NCBI RefSeq assembly: GCF_904848625.1
Contig: NZ_CAJHCP010000004.1
Span: 310,001 to 374,000, forward strand
Direction of reading: 5' to 3'
From: Paraburkholderia metrosideri
Lineage (GTDB): Bacteria > Pseudomonadota > Gammaproteobacteria > Burkholderiales > Burkholderiaceae
DNA: 64,000 nt
Position numbers and translations under genes: made by a program. Shown here piece after piece: positions 52,176 through 61,438 of the stretch. The notes under the pieces were generated by a model. The model had not been told where the DNA came from. It saw only the letters and a program-made list of their open reading frames with translations, and searched no databases. Numbering within the stretch: position 1 is the stretch's first letter; every line of letters begins with the position of its first letter.

Positions 52176-53237
52176 ATGGGAAGCCGTCCACGCTTCATCG
52201 ATGACCTGTCGCGCGCCGCATCCGACGCCCCCGGGCCAAACCCGCTCAACCCCTTATCCGACGACGCCCTGCTCGACGCCTATTCCCGCACCGTCATCGG
52301 CGCGCTGGACCGCGTGCAGCAGGCGGTCGCGTTCATTTCCGTCGAGCGCCGTCTGCCCGGCGACCCAGCCACCCACGACCCGAATCGGGAGCGTGGCCGA
52401 GGCACGCGCGGTGGCACCGGTTCTGGCTTTCTGTTCACGCCCGACGGCTATCTGCTCACCAACAGCCACGTCGTTCATGGCGCCACGCATATTCAGGTGA
52501 CGCTCGCCGATGGCGCGAAGTTCGATGCCGATCTGGTCGGCGACGATCCGGGCAGCGACCTCGCGGTCCTGCGCATCGGCTCGCCGGAACCGTTGCCGCA
52601 CGTCGAACTGGGCGAATCGTCCAGATTGCGGGTCGGACAGATTGCGATTGCCGTCGGCAATCCGCTCGGGCTCGCACAAACGGTGACCACCGGCGTAGTC
52701 TCCGCGCTCGGCCGTTCGCTGCGCTCGAACTCCGAGCGGATGATCTACGACGTGATCCAGACCGACGCCGCGCTCAATCCCGGCAATTCGGGCGGCCCGT
52801 TGATCAATTCGGCCGGCCAGGTGATCGGCGTGAACACGGCGATCATTCCCGGGGCGCAGGCGATCTGCTTCGCGACCGCGATCGACACGGCCAAGTGGGT
52901 CATCATGCAGATCTTCGCGTATGGCCGGGTGCGGCGCGCCTATATCGGCGTGGCGGGCACGACGAGACCGCTGTCGCGTCGGGTGCAGCGTTACTTCGGC
53001 CTGAACTCGGAAAGCGGCGTGCAGGTGATGGAGATCGTCAAAGGCAGTCCTGCCGCGCTCGGCGGCGTGCGTACCGACGACACCATCGTCGCGATCGATT
53101 CGCTCCCGGTTCAGGACGTCGACAGTCTGCAACGCACGCTCGACGTGTCGCGGATCGACAAACCGGTCGACGTGACGGTGCTGCGTGGCGCGCAACGGCT
53201 CGAACTGACGCTGACGCCGGTCGAACAGAGCGCCTGA
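52176..53237 (+). CDS. HtrA/DegP-like trypsin-type serine protease with one PDZ domain
   Basis: This is a 353-residue protein. The protease domain (about 45-250) has the triad His in LTNSHVVHGA, Asp in DPGSDLAVLRIG and Ser in NPGNSGGPLINSAGQVIGVN; a PDZ domain follows (about 275-350, GVQVMEIVKGSPAALGGVRTDDTIVAIDSLPV). Unlike DegP/DegS, the N-terminus (MGSRPRFIDDLSRAASDAPG) has neither signal peptide nor membrane anchor, so a cytoplasmic location is suggested. GGAG lies 9 bases before the ATG. It is convergent with the gamma-glutamyltranspeptidase gene. Confidence 0.9.
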   Translation: MGSRPRFIDDLSRAASDAPGPNPLNPLSDDALLDAYSRTVIGALDRVQQAVAFISVERRLPGDPATHDPNRERGRGTRGGTGSGFLFTPDGYLLTNSHVVHGATHIQVTLADGAKFDADLVGDDPGSDLAVLRIGSPEPLPHVELGESSRLRVGQIAIAVGNPLGLAQTVTTGVVSALGRSLRSNSERMIYDVIQTDAALNPGNSGGPLINSAGQVIGVNTAIIPGAQAICFATAIDTAKWVIMQIFAYGRVRRAYIGVAGTTRPLSRRVQRYFGLNSESGVQVMEIVKGSPAALGGVRTDDTIVAIDSLPVQDVDSLQRTLDVSRIDKPVDVTVLRGAQRLELTLTPVEQSA

Positions 53238-53284
53238 AGCACGCGCTTCTCGTTCAACTGCGGCATCCGCGCTCCGCAATAAAA

Positions 53285-53320
53285 AAACCTCGCGCTCAAT
53301 TCAAATTGAGCGCGAGGTTT
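53285..53320. terminator. bidirectional terminator between the protease and ggt genes
   Basis: A perfect 16-bp stem (AAACCTCGCGCTCAAT and ATTGAGCGCGAGGTTT) with loop TCAA is preceded by a run of A and followed by a T-rich tail. Confidence 0.9.
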
Positions 53321-53378
53321 GTTGTCTGCGTGCCGCGCATTGGCGACGGCAGCGACAGTTACGCCGCCACCCCTGCCG

Positions 53379-55112
53379 TTACTGAATCACCCGCGTCACA
53401 CCACGCCCACGCGGATCGGCCGCTGCCTCAGGCGTCTCGCCGTTGACCTTGATCGCCTGGATATCGCCGCTGAAATCCTGCCCTTGCAGCTTATAGCCCT
53501 TCGCTTCGATCTGCTGCGCCAGCTCGCCTTCAATCGGCTTATACGGCTCCCAGAAAATCGTGTTCGGCGGCAACAGTTGATGATGGAAGCGCATCGCCGC
53601 GACCGCGTCCGGCAATGGCATGTTGTAGTCGTACACGTTGTTGATCACCTGGAAGATCGACGTGAAAATGCGCGATCCACCCGGCGTGCCGATCACGAGC
53701 GACACCTTGCCGTCTTTAGTCAGAATCGTGGGGCTCATCGACGAAAGCGGACGCTTCTTCGGACCGATCGCGTTCGCATCGCTGCCCACCACACCGAACT
53801 CGTTCGGGACGCCCGGCTTCGCTGAGAAGTCATCCATCTCGTCGTTCAGCACGATGCCGGTCTGATCCACCACCACGCCGGAGCCAAAATAACCGTTGAT
53901 GGTGTACGTATTCGACACCGCGTTACCCCACTTGTCGATCACGGAAAAGTGCGTGGTTTCCGCTTTCTCGGGCATGTTCGTGCCCAGACCCGGTTGCACG
54001 CTCTTCGTATCCGACGGCGAGTTCGGATCGACTTCGGCGGCACGCTTCGCGTTATACGAGTCGTCGATCAACTGCGCGACCGGCACCTTGTAGAAGTCCG
54101 GATCGCCGAGATATTGCGCGCGGTCGGCAAACACGCGCTTTTCGATTTCGGCGATCAGGTGCACGTATTGGGCGGAATTCGGCGGCACGTCCTTGAATTC
54201 AGGCGCGATATCGGCCTTCATTTTGAGCAGTTGCACGAGGCCCACGCCGCCTGAACTCGGCGGCGGCGCGGTGATCACGCGATAGCCGTTCCAGTTGGCC
54301 TGAACCGGCTCACGCCACACGGCTTTGTACTGTTGCAAGTCGTCCTTCGTGATCAGCCCGTGGCCACGCATCGACGCCGCGATCAGATCTGCCGTCCTGC
54401 CCGAGTAAAAATCTTGAGCACCCTGGTCCGAAATGCGTTGCAGCACGGCGGCGAGATCGGCCTGCTTGAAATTGACGCCCTGCTTCAGGTTGCCGAAGTA
54501 CGTGTCGAAATTGGTTTTGCCGGCGAAATCTTTCGCGGCATCGTCACGGCGTTGCTGCAATTGCTGGCTGACTTCAAAGCCATCGCGCGCATAGTGGATA
54601 GCCGGCGCCAGCACCTGCTTCCACTTCAGCTTGCCGAAGCGGCGTTGCGCCTGCCACATTCCGTCGACGGTGCCCGGCACGCCCACCGACCGGTAGCCGA
54701 TCACACTCATGCCTTTGATGACCTCGCCCTTGTCGTCGAGATACATGTTCTTCGTCGCGGCCAGCGGCGCGCGTTCGCGATAGTCGAGGAAGTACGGTTT
54801 GCCGTCCACGTACAGCGTCATGAACCCGCCGCCGCCGATATTGCCCGCTTCCGGATACGTCACGGCCAGCGTGAACGCAATTGCCACGGCTGCGTCGACG
54901 GCGTTACCGCCTTCCTTGAAGATCTGCTCGGCGGCGTCAGCGCTGTACTTGTCGGCGACCGCGATTGCGGAGCCTGTGAGGATAGCCGGCTGCGTTTTTG
55001 CGGGCGTCTTCGCGACGGCCGGTGCAGCCTCGAGCAAGCCAGTGGAAATGGAAACGAGTGCGACCAGCGTCAAGCCGCCGGCTGCAGACTTGGCGTTGCA
55101 GAACAATCTCAT
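53379..55112 (-). CDS. ggt: gamma-glutamyltranspeptidase
   Basis: This 577-residue periplasmic enzyme hydrolyses glutathione and transfers the gamma-glutamyl group. A signal peptide (residues 1-34, ending AVA-K) is followed by the large-subunit region (NAVDAAVAIAFTLAVTYPEAGNIGGGGFMTLY; RERAP). Autocleavage would occur before the nucleophilic Thr in AETTHFSVIDKWGNAVSNTYTIN, giving the small subunit with GSGVVVDQTGIVLNDEMDDF and RPLSSMSPTIL. Length and motifs are complete. A purine-rich G run precedes the ATG. It may supply cysteine and glutamate from external glutathione. Confidence 0.94.
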   Translation of the reverse strand: MRLFCNAKSAAGGLTLVALVSISTGLLEAAPAVAKTPAKTQPAILTGSAIAVADKYSADAAEQIFKEGGNAVDAAVAIAFTLAVTYPEAGNIGGGGFMTLYVDGKPYFLDYRERAPLAATKNMYLDDKGEVIKGMSVIGYRSVGVPGTVDGMWQAQRRFGKLKWKQVLAPAIHYARDGFEVSQQLQQRRDDAAKDFAGKTNFDTYFGNLKQGVNFKQADLAAVLQRISDQGAQDFYSGRTADLIAASMRGHGLITKDDLQQYKAVWREPVQANWNGYRVITAPPPSSGGVGLVQLLKMKADIAPEFKDVPPNSAQYVHLIAEIEKRVFADRAQYLGDPDFYKVPVAQLIDDSYNAKRAAEVDPNSPSDTKSVQPGLGTNMPEKAETTHFSVIDKWGNAVSNTYTINGYFGSGVVVDQTGIVLNDEMDDFSAKPGVPNEFGVVGSDANAIGPKKRPLSSMSPTILTKDGKVSLVIGTPGGSRIFTSIFQVINNVYDYNMPLPDAVAAMRFHHQLLPPNTIFWEPYKPIEGELAQQIEAKGYKLQGQDFSGDIQAIKVNGETPEAAADPRGRGVTRVIQ

Positions 55113-55425
55113 TGAACGTCCCCCCCGGATAAGAATTCATCAGAACATAAGACATCTGCGCTTCTTTGACAACCAGCCAGCGAAGGGTCTGTCTCGATGC
55201 GGGCAGACCACCCCGCGCACGCGAACGCGGGCAGCAACAAACGTGCCGCGCAAGGTTCCGAACGATGAATTCCGTGAAGAGAACGACGAGTGAACGCGCT
55301 GGAAAGCAGCGCTTTTCCGGCTTGCCGACAGCGGTTGAGTCGGCAGCGGGTTGGGCGGTTCGAATGACGCGCGACGTCGATGGCCGCGTAAGGAGGCGTA
55401 GCCAGGAACCGCGCCTGAAACAACC
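55113..55425. other. intergenic stretch, no gene seen
   Basis: About 310 bases lie upstream of ggt. The open frames here have no ribosome site or recognisable protein features. It presumably carries the ggt promoter and the end of the MFS transcript. Confidence 0.5.
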
Positions 55426-56835
55426 TCACGCGGTGCCGCGACTCCCGCGTGCGAGTTCATCGCCTGCGCCGGGCGGCAATCGCGCGGTGATCGGAATCGA
55501 CATCACCGAGAACAGACCCACCACGAGAAAGGCCGGCCAGAAATCGGTGAACACGATCTTCGGATGACCCTGCACGTTATGCGAAATCTGCAACACGATG
55601 CCCGCGATCGTCACACCGAGCCCCAGCGACATCTGCTGGATCACGCTCGCTACACTCGTTGCGCGACCGACCTCGCTGCTCGGAATATCCGCGTAGGCCA
55701 GCGAGTTCAGCGACGTGAATTGCAATGATGGAAAGAAGCCGCCCACCAGTACGACACACCAGATCAGCCAATGCGGGGTGCCGGGAAAGAACAGCCCATA
55801 CCCGGCGATCACGAGACCCGCACACGCTGCATTGAACATCAGCACGGTACGAAAGCCGAAGTGGCGAAGAATGCGCATGGCCGCCGTCTTCATGAAGATC
55901 GCGCCGAACGCGGACGCGCAGGTGATCGACCCTGCCTTGAAGGCCGTCATGCCAAGCCCTTCCTGCAACGCGAGCGGCAACAGAAACGGCACTGCGCCAA
56001 GGCCGATACGAAACAGCGAGCCACCCACCACGCTCGCGTGAAAACTCGGAATGCGCAGAAGCCGCAGATCGAGCACCGGCAACTCGACGCGGTTTGCATA
56101 CAGCACGTACAGCAGCAGTAGCACCACACCGCTCAGGCACATGATGATCGACACACTGGTCGCCACCAGTTCACCGCCGATCAGCGACAGCCCCAGCATG
56201 AACAGCGACGCCCCACCCGCCGACAACACAAACCCGGTCCAGTCGAGCCGGCCAGGATGCGCCTCGCGCACATTGGCGATGTGTTTGTTGGCGAGCCAGA
56301 TACCAAGCAGACCAATCGGAATATTGATGAAGAAGATCAGACGCCAATGCAGATACGTCGTGATAAAACCGCCGAGCGGCGGCCCGATCACGGGCCCGAG
56401 CAACGCGGGCACCGTCAGATAGTTGACTGCGCGAATGAAGTCCGATTTCGGCACCGAGCGGAAGATGATGATGCGGCCCACCGGCACCATCATCGCGCCG
56501 CCAATGCCTTGCACGAAGCGCGCAACCACGAATGTGCCGAGCGACGTGGACGCCGCGCACATCAGCGAGCCGGCCATGAAAATGCCGATGGCCGTGCGAA
56601 ACACCGTGCGTGAGCCGAAGCGGTCGGCCACCCAGCCGCAGATCGGAATGAACACGCCGAGACCGATCACGTAGGCCGTGACGGCAAGCTTGAGGGTGAT
56701 GGGATCCTGACCGAGATCGCGCGCCAGAACGGGCAATGACGTCACGATGACCGTGCCGTCCACATTCTCCATGAACATCGCGCACGCGACGATCAGCGGA
56801 ACGATGAAGGTGCCTAAAGCAAGAGGCATTGGCAT
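55426..56835 (-). CDS. DHA2-family MFS drug efflux transporter (14 TMS type)
   Basis: This is a 469-residue inner-membrane exporter with about 14 hydrophobic segments. DHA2 features are FMENVDGTVIVTSLPVLARDLG (motif D1), ICGWVADRFGSRTVFRTAIGIF (motif A), RFVQGIGGAMMVPVGRIIIFR (motif B) and GPVIGPPLGGFITTYLHWRLIFFINIPIGL (motif C). The protein is close to EmrB-like pumps but without an EmrA-type adaptor nearby. I chose ATG 56835 (MPMPLALG); 56829 is nearly equivalent. The substrate is unknown. Confidence 0.9.
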   Translation of the reverse strand: MPMPLALGTFIVPLIVACAMFMENVDGTVIVTSLPVLARDLGQDPITLKLAVTAYVIGLGVFIPICGWVADRFGSRTVFRTAIGIFMAGSLMCAASTSLGTFVVARFVQGIGGAMMVPVGRIIIFRSVPKSDFIRAVNYLTVPALLGPVIGPPLGGFITTYLHWRLIFFINIPIGLLGIWLANKHIANVREAHPGRLDWTGFVLSAGGASLFMLGLSLIGGELVATSVSIIMCLSGVVLLLLYVLYANRVELPVLDLRLLRIPSFHASVVGGSLFRIGLGAVPFLLPLALQEGLGMTAFKAGSITCASAFGAIFMKTAAMRILRHFGFRTVLMFNAACAGLVIAGYGLFFPGTPHWLIWCVVLVGGFFPSLQFTSLNSLAYADIPSSEVGRATSVASVIQQMSLGLGVTIAGIVLQISHNVQGHPKIVFTDFWPAFLVVGLFSVMSIPITARLPPGAGDELARGSRGTA

Positions 56836-56980
56836 GACGACGGGGTGCAAGGCCGCCGATGTAAAGCGTCGATTATGGCATCGGGGCGGCAACAAATGTT
56901 GTTGCTCGGGCACTTTTAGTGAGCTTGCAGCGGGCTCGCTGGCGGGCCTGGCGGCGAACTATGCCCATCGGATGCGCGCG

Positions 56981-57016
56981 AAAAAAATGGCGAGCCGGCT
57001 TTGCGCCGGCTCGCCA
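56981..57016 (-). terminator. terminator of the CDP-lipid-like operon
   Basis: TGGCGAGCCGGC and GCCGGCTCGCCA form a perfect 12-bp stem; on the minus strand it is followed by seven T. It lies 31 bases after the stop of the nucleotidyltransferase gene. Confidence 0.9.
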
Positions 57017-57047
57017 CCTCATGCAGCGATGCGTATCGGACAGCCGC

Positions 57048-57812
57048 TTAACGCGACGCGCTAACCAGCGGTTGCAGTTGCGGCAGAATCTCGGTGCTTG
57101 CGCGTGCGACGTCGTTCGGGAAGTCGATTTCGATCCACGGAGCGCCGGTCACGTCGGCGGTATCGAACACCTGACTGCGCTCCAGCAGCAGGTCGCGCAC
57201 CGCTTCTTCATGCGGCAGGTTCGCGCGGCCGCTGTCGATATAACCGGCCACGATCTGCGCGAAACGTTGCGCTGCTTCTTCGCGGAAACGGAAGAAACCG
57301 ACTGACTCGCCAATCGTGTCGTATTCGAGATTCACCGCCAGTTGCTTGCGCAATTCGACCGGCACGCCGTCTTTCAGACACAGCTTCACGGGCTCGTCGC
57401 CCGCTTCGAAATCACGGTCGATCAGCAGACGGTTGACCGTCTCGCCCGCCACCAGCGCGCTCAGAATGCGCTCGTCATACAGCACGTCGGCGTCCATCAG
57501 CAGGACGTCGCCGCCGCGCGTAAGCGCGTCTGCCACCGTGTGCACCGTCAACACGCTGCCCAGATCGAAACGCGTGTTCAACACCGTCTCAACCTTGTGC
57601 GGCCAGTTGATGCGTTCCAGTTCCGCCTGCACCGACTCCGGCTGGAAACCGAGCGCCAGCACGACGTCGGTCACGCCCGCGGTTTCGAGCATCTGCAGAT
57701 GCCGTTCGAGCAGGCTCATGCCGTCGAACTGCAACAGGCACTTCGGGAACTGGGCTTGCGGCGGTTGCTGGAGACGCAGGCCGAGGCCCGCTGCGAGGAT
57801 GATGGCACGCAT
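57048..57812 (-). CDS. nucleotidyltransferase (PntC/LicC-like CTP-dependent cytidylyltransferase)
   Basis: This is a 254-residue cytoplasmic enzyme of the sugar-nucleotidyltransferase fold. The N-terminal signature reads AIILAAGLGLRLQQ...FPKCLLQFDGMSLLERHLQML, then LLMDADVLYDERIL (metal-binding DAD) and a C-terminal WIEIDFPNDVARA, as in cytidylyltransferases that activate choline phosphate, aminoethylphosphonate or inositol phosphate. An AAAGGA site precedes the ATG. It is the last of four co-directional genes; with the CDP-alcohol phosphatidyltransferase it would supply or use a CDP-activated alcohol. The nucleotide and the alcohol are inferred. Confidence 0.85.
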   Translation of the reverse strand: MRAIILAAGLGLRLQQPPQAQFPKCLLQFDGMSLLERHLQMLETAGVTDVVLALGFQPESVQAELERINWPHKVETVLNTRFDLGSVLTVHTVADALTRGGDVLLMDADVLYDERILSALVAGETVNRLLIDRDFEAGDEPVKLCLKDGVPVELRKQLAVNLEYDTIGESVGFFRFREEAAQRFAQIVAGYIDSGRANLPHEEAVRDLLLERSQVFDTADVTGAPWIEIDFPNDVARASTEILPQLQPLVSASR

Positions 57813-57839
57813 GCGCGGTCCTTTGAAAAAATACGGAGA

Positions 57840-58859
57840 TTAATCGATAACCGGCACGCGCCCCAAGGCGCGCCGCCGTTGCCAGCTTCTTTCGCTGAAG
57901 TGCAAAACGAGCAAACCCGGCAAGCCTAGCAGGATTTCGCGGGCACGCTTGGCCAGCGATAGCGCGAGCGCCGCGTCAGGGGGCAAGCCCACCAGCGGTG
58001 CGAGCAGCAGATAGCCGCCTTCCTGCACGCCGAGCGAACCCGGAATCATAAACGCAGCGCCACGAATGGCTTGCCCAATACTTTCGAGCAGCAGCGCGTC
58101 GATCCAGTCGACCGGGTGGCCAAGGAAGCGCAGCGCGAGCCACACCTCGACCGTCCCGACGACCCAGCCCAGCAGGCTCAACGTGAAGCTCACCGCGACG
58201 CGGCCGCGTTCGCGGTACATGGCCTGCACGGCAGCGTCGACGGCTTCGGCACGCGTCATCAGCGAGGACCAGTCGCGCTTGCCAAATACTTTCGACATCA
58301 CCCCGAGCAATCGGCCAAACAGGCCACGCCGCTGCGCATAGTAGAAGCCGACGATCATCGCGCCAAGCACGCCGGTGGCGATCAATGTCGCGGTCTGCAA
58401 ATCATGCAGTGCGCCGTGCGCGGCATACGCGCCGAACAGCAGCAGGCCGCCTAAGGCAAAGACGATTTGCGCGAGCGCCTGCGCGGTCGTGCTGACCGTG
58501 ATCGCAGCCGCCGCGTCACGCATGCGCATGCCACGCTGCGACAACTGCCGCACCATCACGACGGGACCGCCGATCTGCCCAGCCGGCAACAGGCTATTCA
58601 CCGATTCGCCGACCCAACGCGCGAACAGCGCGTCGCGTAGCGACAGATCGTGATGGACACCGTCACGGCGCGGATGGAACAGCACGGAAATCGCGCCCGC
58701 ATCGAGTACGAGCGGCACGACGTGAAACGCCGCGACGAGCGCAAGCCCCCAACCCGCTGCGAGCAGCGTCGACGCAACCGAACCGAAGCCTTGCCATGCC
58801 AGCAGGCCGACGAACAGCGCCGTCCCGATCGACAGCAAAAGCAGGGCCGCGCGACTCAT
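57840..58859 (-). CDS. flippase-like membrane protein (LPG synthase TM / AglD family)
   Basis: This is a 339-residue inner-membrane protein with about eight hydrophobic segments of the lysylphosphatidylglycerol-synthase transmembrane domain family. Typical pieces are FARWVGESVNSLLPAGQIGGPVVMVRQLSQRGM (about 85-117), ESIGQAIRGAAFMIPGSLGVQEGGYLLLAPLVGL and ALSLAKRAREILLGLPGLL. Such domains are thought to flip or present lipids. Its ATG at 58859 overlaps the oxygenase stop by 4 bases; the longer in-frame extension upstream is antisense-like noise. It probably moves the lipid made by the neighbouring enzymes. Confidence 0.88.
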   Translation of the reverse strand: MSRAALLLLSIGTALFVGLLAWQGFGSVASTLLAAGWGLALVAAFHVVPLVLDAGAISVLFHPRRDGVHHDLSLRDALFARWVGESVNSLLPAGQIGGPVVMVRQLSQRGMRMRDAAAAITVSTTAQALAQIVFALGGLLLFGAYAAHGALHDLQTATLIATGVLGAMIVGFYYAQRRGLFGRLLGVMSKVFGKRDWSSLMTRAEAVDAAVQAMYRERGRVAVSFTLSLLGWVVGTVEVWLALRFLGHPVDWIDALLLESIGQAIRGAAFMIPGSLGVQEGGYLLLAPLVGLPPDAALALSLAKRAREILLGLPGLLVLHFSERSWQRRRALGRVPVID

Positions 58860-59689
58860 GCGCTGCCCTTGCCGGATGGCTTGCCGCGCGAAGTCATCTG
58901 ACGGAACACCTGGCGAAACCCGAAGTACGCGACCGCGTCCTTCATGTTCGAGATGAAGCGGCGCCACGGCCGCATGTTGGGATTGGTCACGTATTCGAAC
59001 GTGAGCGACACGCGCATTTCGTTCGCGCCGGCCGGCGTGATGCGGTGACGCAGTTTGTCGCCATCGAAAAACACGAGGCTTCCCGGCGGATATTGCACCG
59101 AGCCAGGTTGGTCCGGCACGTCGGGATTGCGGGTATGCAATTCGTATTCGAGCCGGCATGACGAATCGTCGATCACGCCGAGCAGCAGCGTATAGCGGCG
59201 GCCGTCGTAATACGAAGTGTCGTAGTGCCAGCCGATGTGGTCGCCCGCACGCGTGTAGTAGTAGAGCGCGTACGCATGCGGGTCGTCGGCGGGCGACACC
59301 TGCAGTTTGTCGCCGCTAAGCTGTTCGAGCCAGCCGATCAGTTCTTTCGAGCGATACAACTCGGCGATGAACGGCGCGAGCCGGTCAATCGTATGACGGC
59401 TGACGCTGCCGCCCTGCTTGTGACCCGGCAGATAGTTGCGGTTCACTTCGTCGAGCAGAGACCGCGCGCTGTGCGAGAGTTGCGCGGTAACGTCAGGCGC
59501 GAGGAAGTCTTCCAGATAGAGAAATGCGCCCTGATCGGCGAAGTCCTTGCGCAGGCGCGGCGTATCGAGTTCACGAGTCTTACCGGCGACCGCACGGTCG
59601 GCATTCGGCGCGGGCGTGGCCTGCGCCGCCAGGGTGGAACGGTCAACCGATGCTGTTGCGATCACGTCGTCTTCGGCGTGCGTACTCAT
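58856..59689 (-). CDS. 2-oxoglutarate/Fe(II)-dependent oxygenase (HalD/BesD-like)
   Basis: This is a 277-residue cytoplasmic oxygenase. The double-stranded beta-helix core has the iron motif H-x-D in GWHYDTSYYDGRRYTLLLG, the distal His in GDKLRHRITP and the 2-oxoglutarate Arg in NEMRVSLTFEYV. Because Asp is present in HxD, hydroxylation rather than chlorination is expected. An N-terminal ~45-residue Ala/Thr-rich tail is not conserved. The ATG overlaps the stop of the CDP-alcohol phosphatidyltransferase gene by 4 bases. It may hydroxylate the head-group precursor or an amino acid; the substrate is unknown. Confidence 0.85.
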   Translation of the reverse strand: MSTHAEDDVIATASVDRSTLAAQATPAPNADRAVAGKTRELDTPRLRKDFADQGAFLYLEDFLAPDVTAQLSHSARSLLDEVNRNYLPGHKQGGSVSRHTIDRLAPFIAELYRSKELIGWLEQLSGDKLQVSPADDPHAYALYYYTRAGDHIGWHYDTSYYDGRRYTLLLGVIDDSSCRLEYELHTRNPDVPDQPGSVQYPPGSLVFFDGDKLRHRITPAGANEMRVSLTFEYVTNPNMRPWRRFISNMKDAVAYFGFRQVFRQMTSRGKPSGKGSA

Positions 59690-60390
59690 TCACTAGCCCA
59701 CATTTGACTGTTTTCAGAAGCGCCACTGGCCACGACGGGGCGAGCGGCCCGGCGCGACACGCGCCAGTAGTCGACCACGACCCATGCAGCAAACAGCGGC
59801 GCACCGATCGACGCGACCACGACGAAAGGCAACACGACGTTCGTGAGCGTCACGATAGGCAGCAGGTACAACACGTCTTCGGTTTCGAAGCCGCCAACCG
59901 ACGCCTGCTTCGTGCCCGCCTTGCCGGCCATTTCCTCAATGCGCATGCGCAGGAAAAAGATCAGCGCGATCGCCACACCGGCGAATGCGCCGAGCACGCC
60001 CGGCATGACCTTCAATCCGCCGATGTGAGTCGCACCGACTCCGGCGCCGACGCCCATGCCGATGAACAACATGATGGTGACGAGCGCGTCGCACGCAAGG
60101 TCGTAAAAATGACCGATACGACTCGACTTGCCGCCGATGCGCGCAAGCTCGCCGTCCGTATGATCGACGAAGTTCGACAACACGATCAGCAGAGCGCCTG
60201 CATTGGCCCATGCGAATCCGCCATGAGCGAGGCACAGCGCGCCTGCAAGCCCGATCAACAGGCGCAGCGTAGTGAGGTGATTCGGCGTGACCCAGGTATT
60301 CACCAGCGGGGTCACGAGACGGCGGGCGAGCCGCGCGTCCCACGTACGGGGCGGCGGAACGTTAATTGGAGTTTGTGGTCGCGAAGTCAT
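59686..60390 (-). CDS. CDP-alcohol phosphatidyltransferase
   Basis: This 234-residue inner-membrane enzyme is the first gene of the operon. The full family signature D-x2-D-G-x2-A-R-x8-G-x3-D-x3-D is present in DHTDGELARIGGKSSRIGHFYDLACD (written in two parts: DHTDGELAR, then GHFYDLACD). About six hydrophobic segments surround it. It would join a CDP-activated alcohol to a lipid, or CDP-diacylglycerol to an alcohol. The ending overlaps the oxygenase gene by 4 bases. The upstream ribosome site is weak. Confidence 0.9.
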   Translation of the reverse strand: MTSRPQTPINVPPPRTWDARLARRLVTPLVNTWVTPNHLTTLRLLIGLAGALCLAHGGFAWANAGALLIVLSNFVDHTDGELARIGGKSSRIGHFYDLACDALVTIMLFIGMGVGAGVGATHIGGLKVMPGVLGAFAGVAIALIFFLRMRIEEMAGKAGTKQASVGGFETEDVLYLLPIVTLTNVVLPFVVVASIGAPLFAAWVVVDYWRVSRRAARPVVASGASENSQMWASE

Positions 60391-60631
60391 AACCCGGAAA
60401 TATATACGGGATCGAAAAAGATTGCTTTCTTCCTGATGGTTTCTTTGAGGTCCATTCGTTACCGGGATGTGTTAGCAGCAAAGCAAGATTTGCCGAATCG
60501 CGATAAAGTGCGAACCCAGTTGCGCCTGTGATGCGGAATTCCTTCGATGCGCAACGTCTTTTGGGTCACGGCCTCTCGCCGTCGCCCGTTGCGAAACCAC
60601 TACATCGAATCGAGGTCTGCACCCTCCGCTT

Positions 60632-61066
60632 ATGAAACGCCTTTTTTCATCTGTACTCCTGCTTCTGGCAACGGCTGCACTGCCGCTCACCAGTTTCGCC
60701 GCCGCTCTCGACACGCCGCTTACCTGCAATGAGAGCGGCCACCAGTTCATCTCCGACCTCACGCAGCAGCAGATGATCGACCCGAAGCCGATGCGCGTCG
60801 AAAGCAATTCGATCAATGCGTTCTCGCCCGCGTCCGGCGCCGATCTGACCGCGTTCGGCTTCCGTGTGTTCGCGGTGGTCGGCTACGAAAAAGATGACCC
60901 GATGTTCCGGGTCGGCGATGGCGAACCGGTCGCGAGTTCGGCCTACGGCGTCGTGGTGCTCGGCAGCGAGTCCAAGGTACGCAACGCGATTTCCGGGAGC
61001 GGCAGCACGGCGATCGTGCACCACGTCGCGCCGCTCGTCACTGCGATTTTCTGCAAACGGAGTTAG
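60632..61066 (+). CDS. secreted hypothetical protein
   Basis: This is a 144-residue protein with a clear signal peptide (KRLFSSVLLLLATAALPLTSFA-A, about residues 2-24), so it is periplasmic or secreted. The mature part begins LDTPLTCNESGHQF and contains two cysteines (about 32 and 141) that may pair. It is mainly beta-like (FGFRVFAVVGYE, VASSAYGVVVLG, GSTAIVHHVAPLVTAIF). No family is recognised. It stands alone downstream of, and divergent from, the lipid operon. Confidence 0.75.
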   Translation: MKRLFSSVLLLLATAALPLTSFAAALDTPLTCNESGHQFISDLTQQQMIDPKPMRVESNSINAFSPASGADLTAFGFRVFAVVGYEKDDPMFRVGDGEPVASSAYGVVVLGSESKVRNAISGSGSTAIVHHVAPLVTAIFCKRS

Positions 61067-61438
61067 GTCGGAGCGGGCCGTGTTGCTGCGCCCTTATTGC
61101 AAATTGCCGCTACGGAACCGGTGACCGCGGATCTTGCGAAGCCGCCTCGAGTCGTTATGCTTGGTTCGTCAGCCGGAGCAATCGGGCCTGAATTGGATCT
61201 CGTATTGCAACGAAGTTTCTCAATTGCCGATACGCTGAATTACCGCGCTGATTCGATTCAACGGCAATCGGACCGCCGCATCGGGCGTCGCAAATAGTCG
61301 CACCGGCTCAAAGATTCCCTGCAGCGCGGATCCAACACAGATTCAGCGCGAACTCAAGCCGAAAGTTTTTCGTAATTTTCGACCGGATGATTGGCATGCC
61401 CGGCCACCTGCACGCCGTCCCTCACCCGCCGCCACGAC
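61067..61438. other. intergenic stretch, no gene seen
   Basis: About 370 bases separate two convergent hypothetical genes. Short frames (for example 61097-61297) have no ribosome site or typical composition. No strong terminator hairpin was found. Confidence 0.5.

Noticed and set aside
55140..55460. 106-codon minus-strand frames upstream of ggt
   Set aside because: They overlap the end of the MFS gene in another frame and have low-complexity, basic composition without a start signal.
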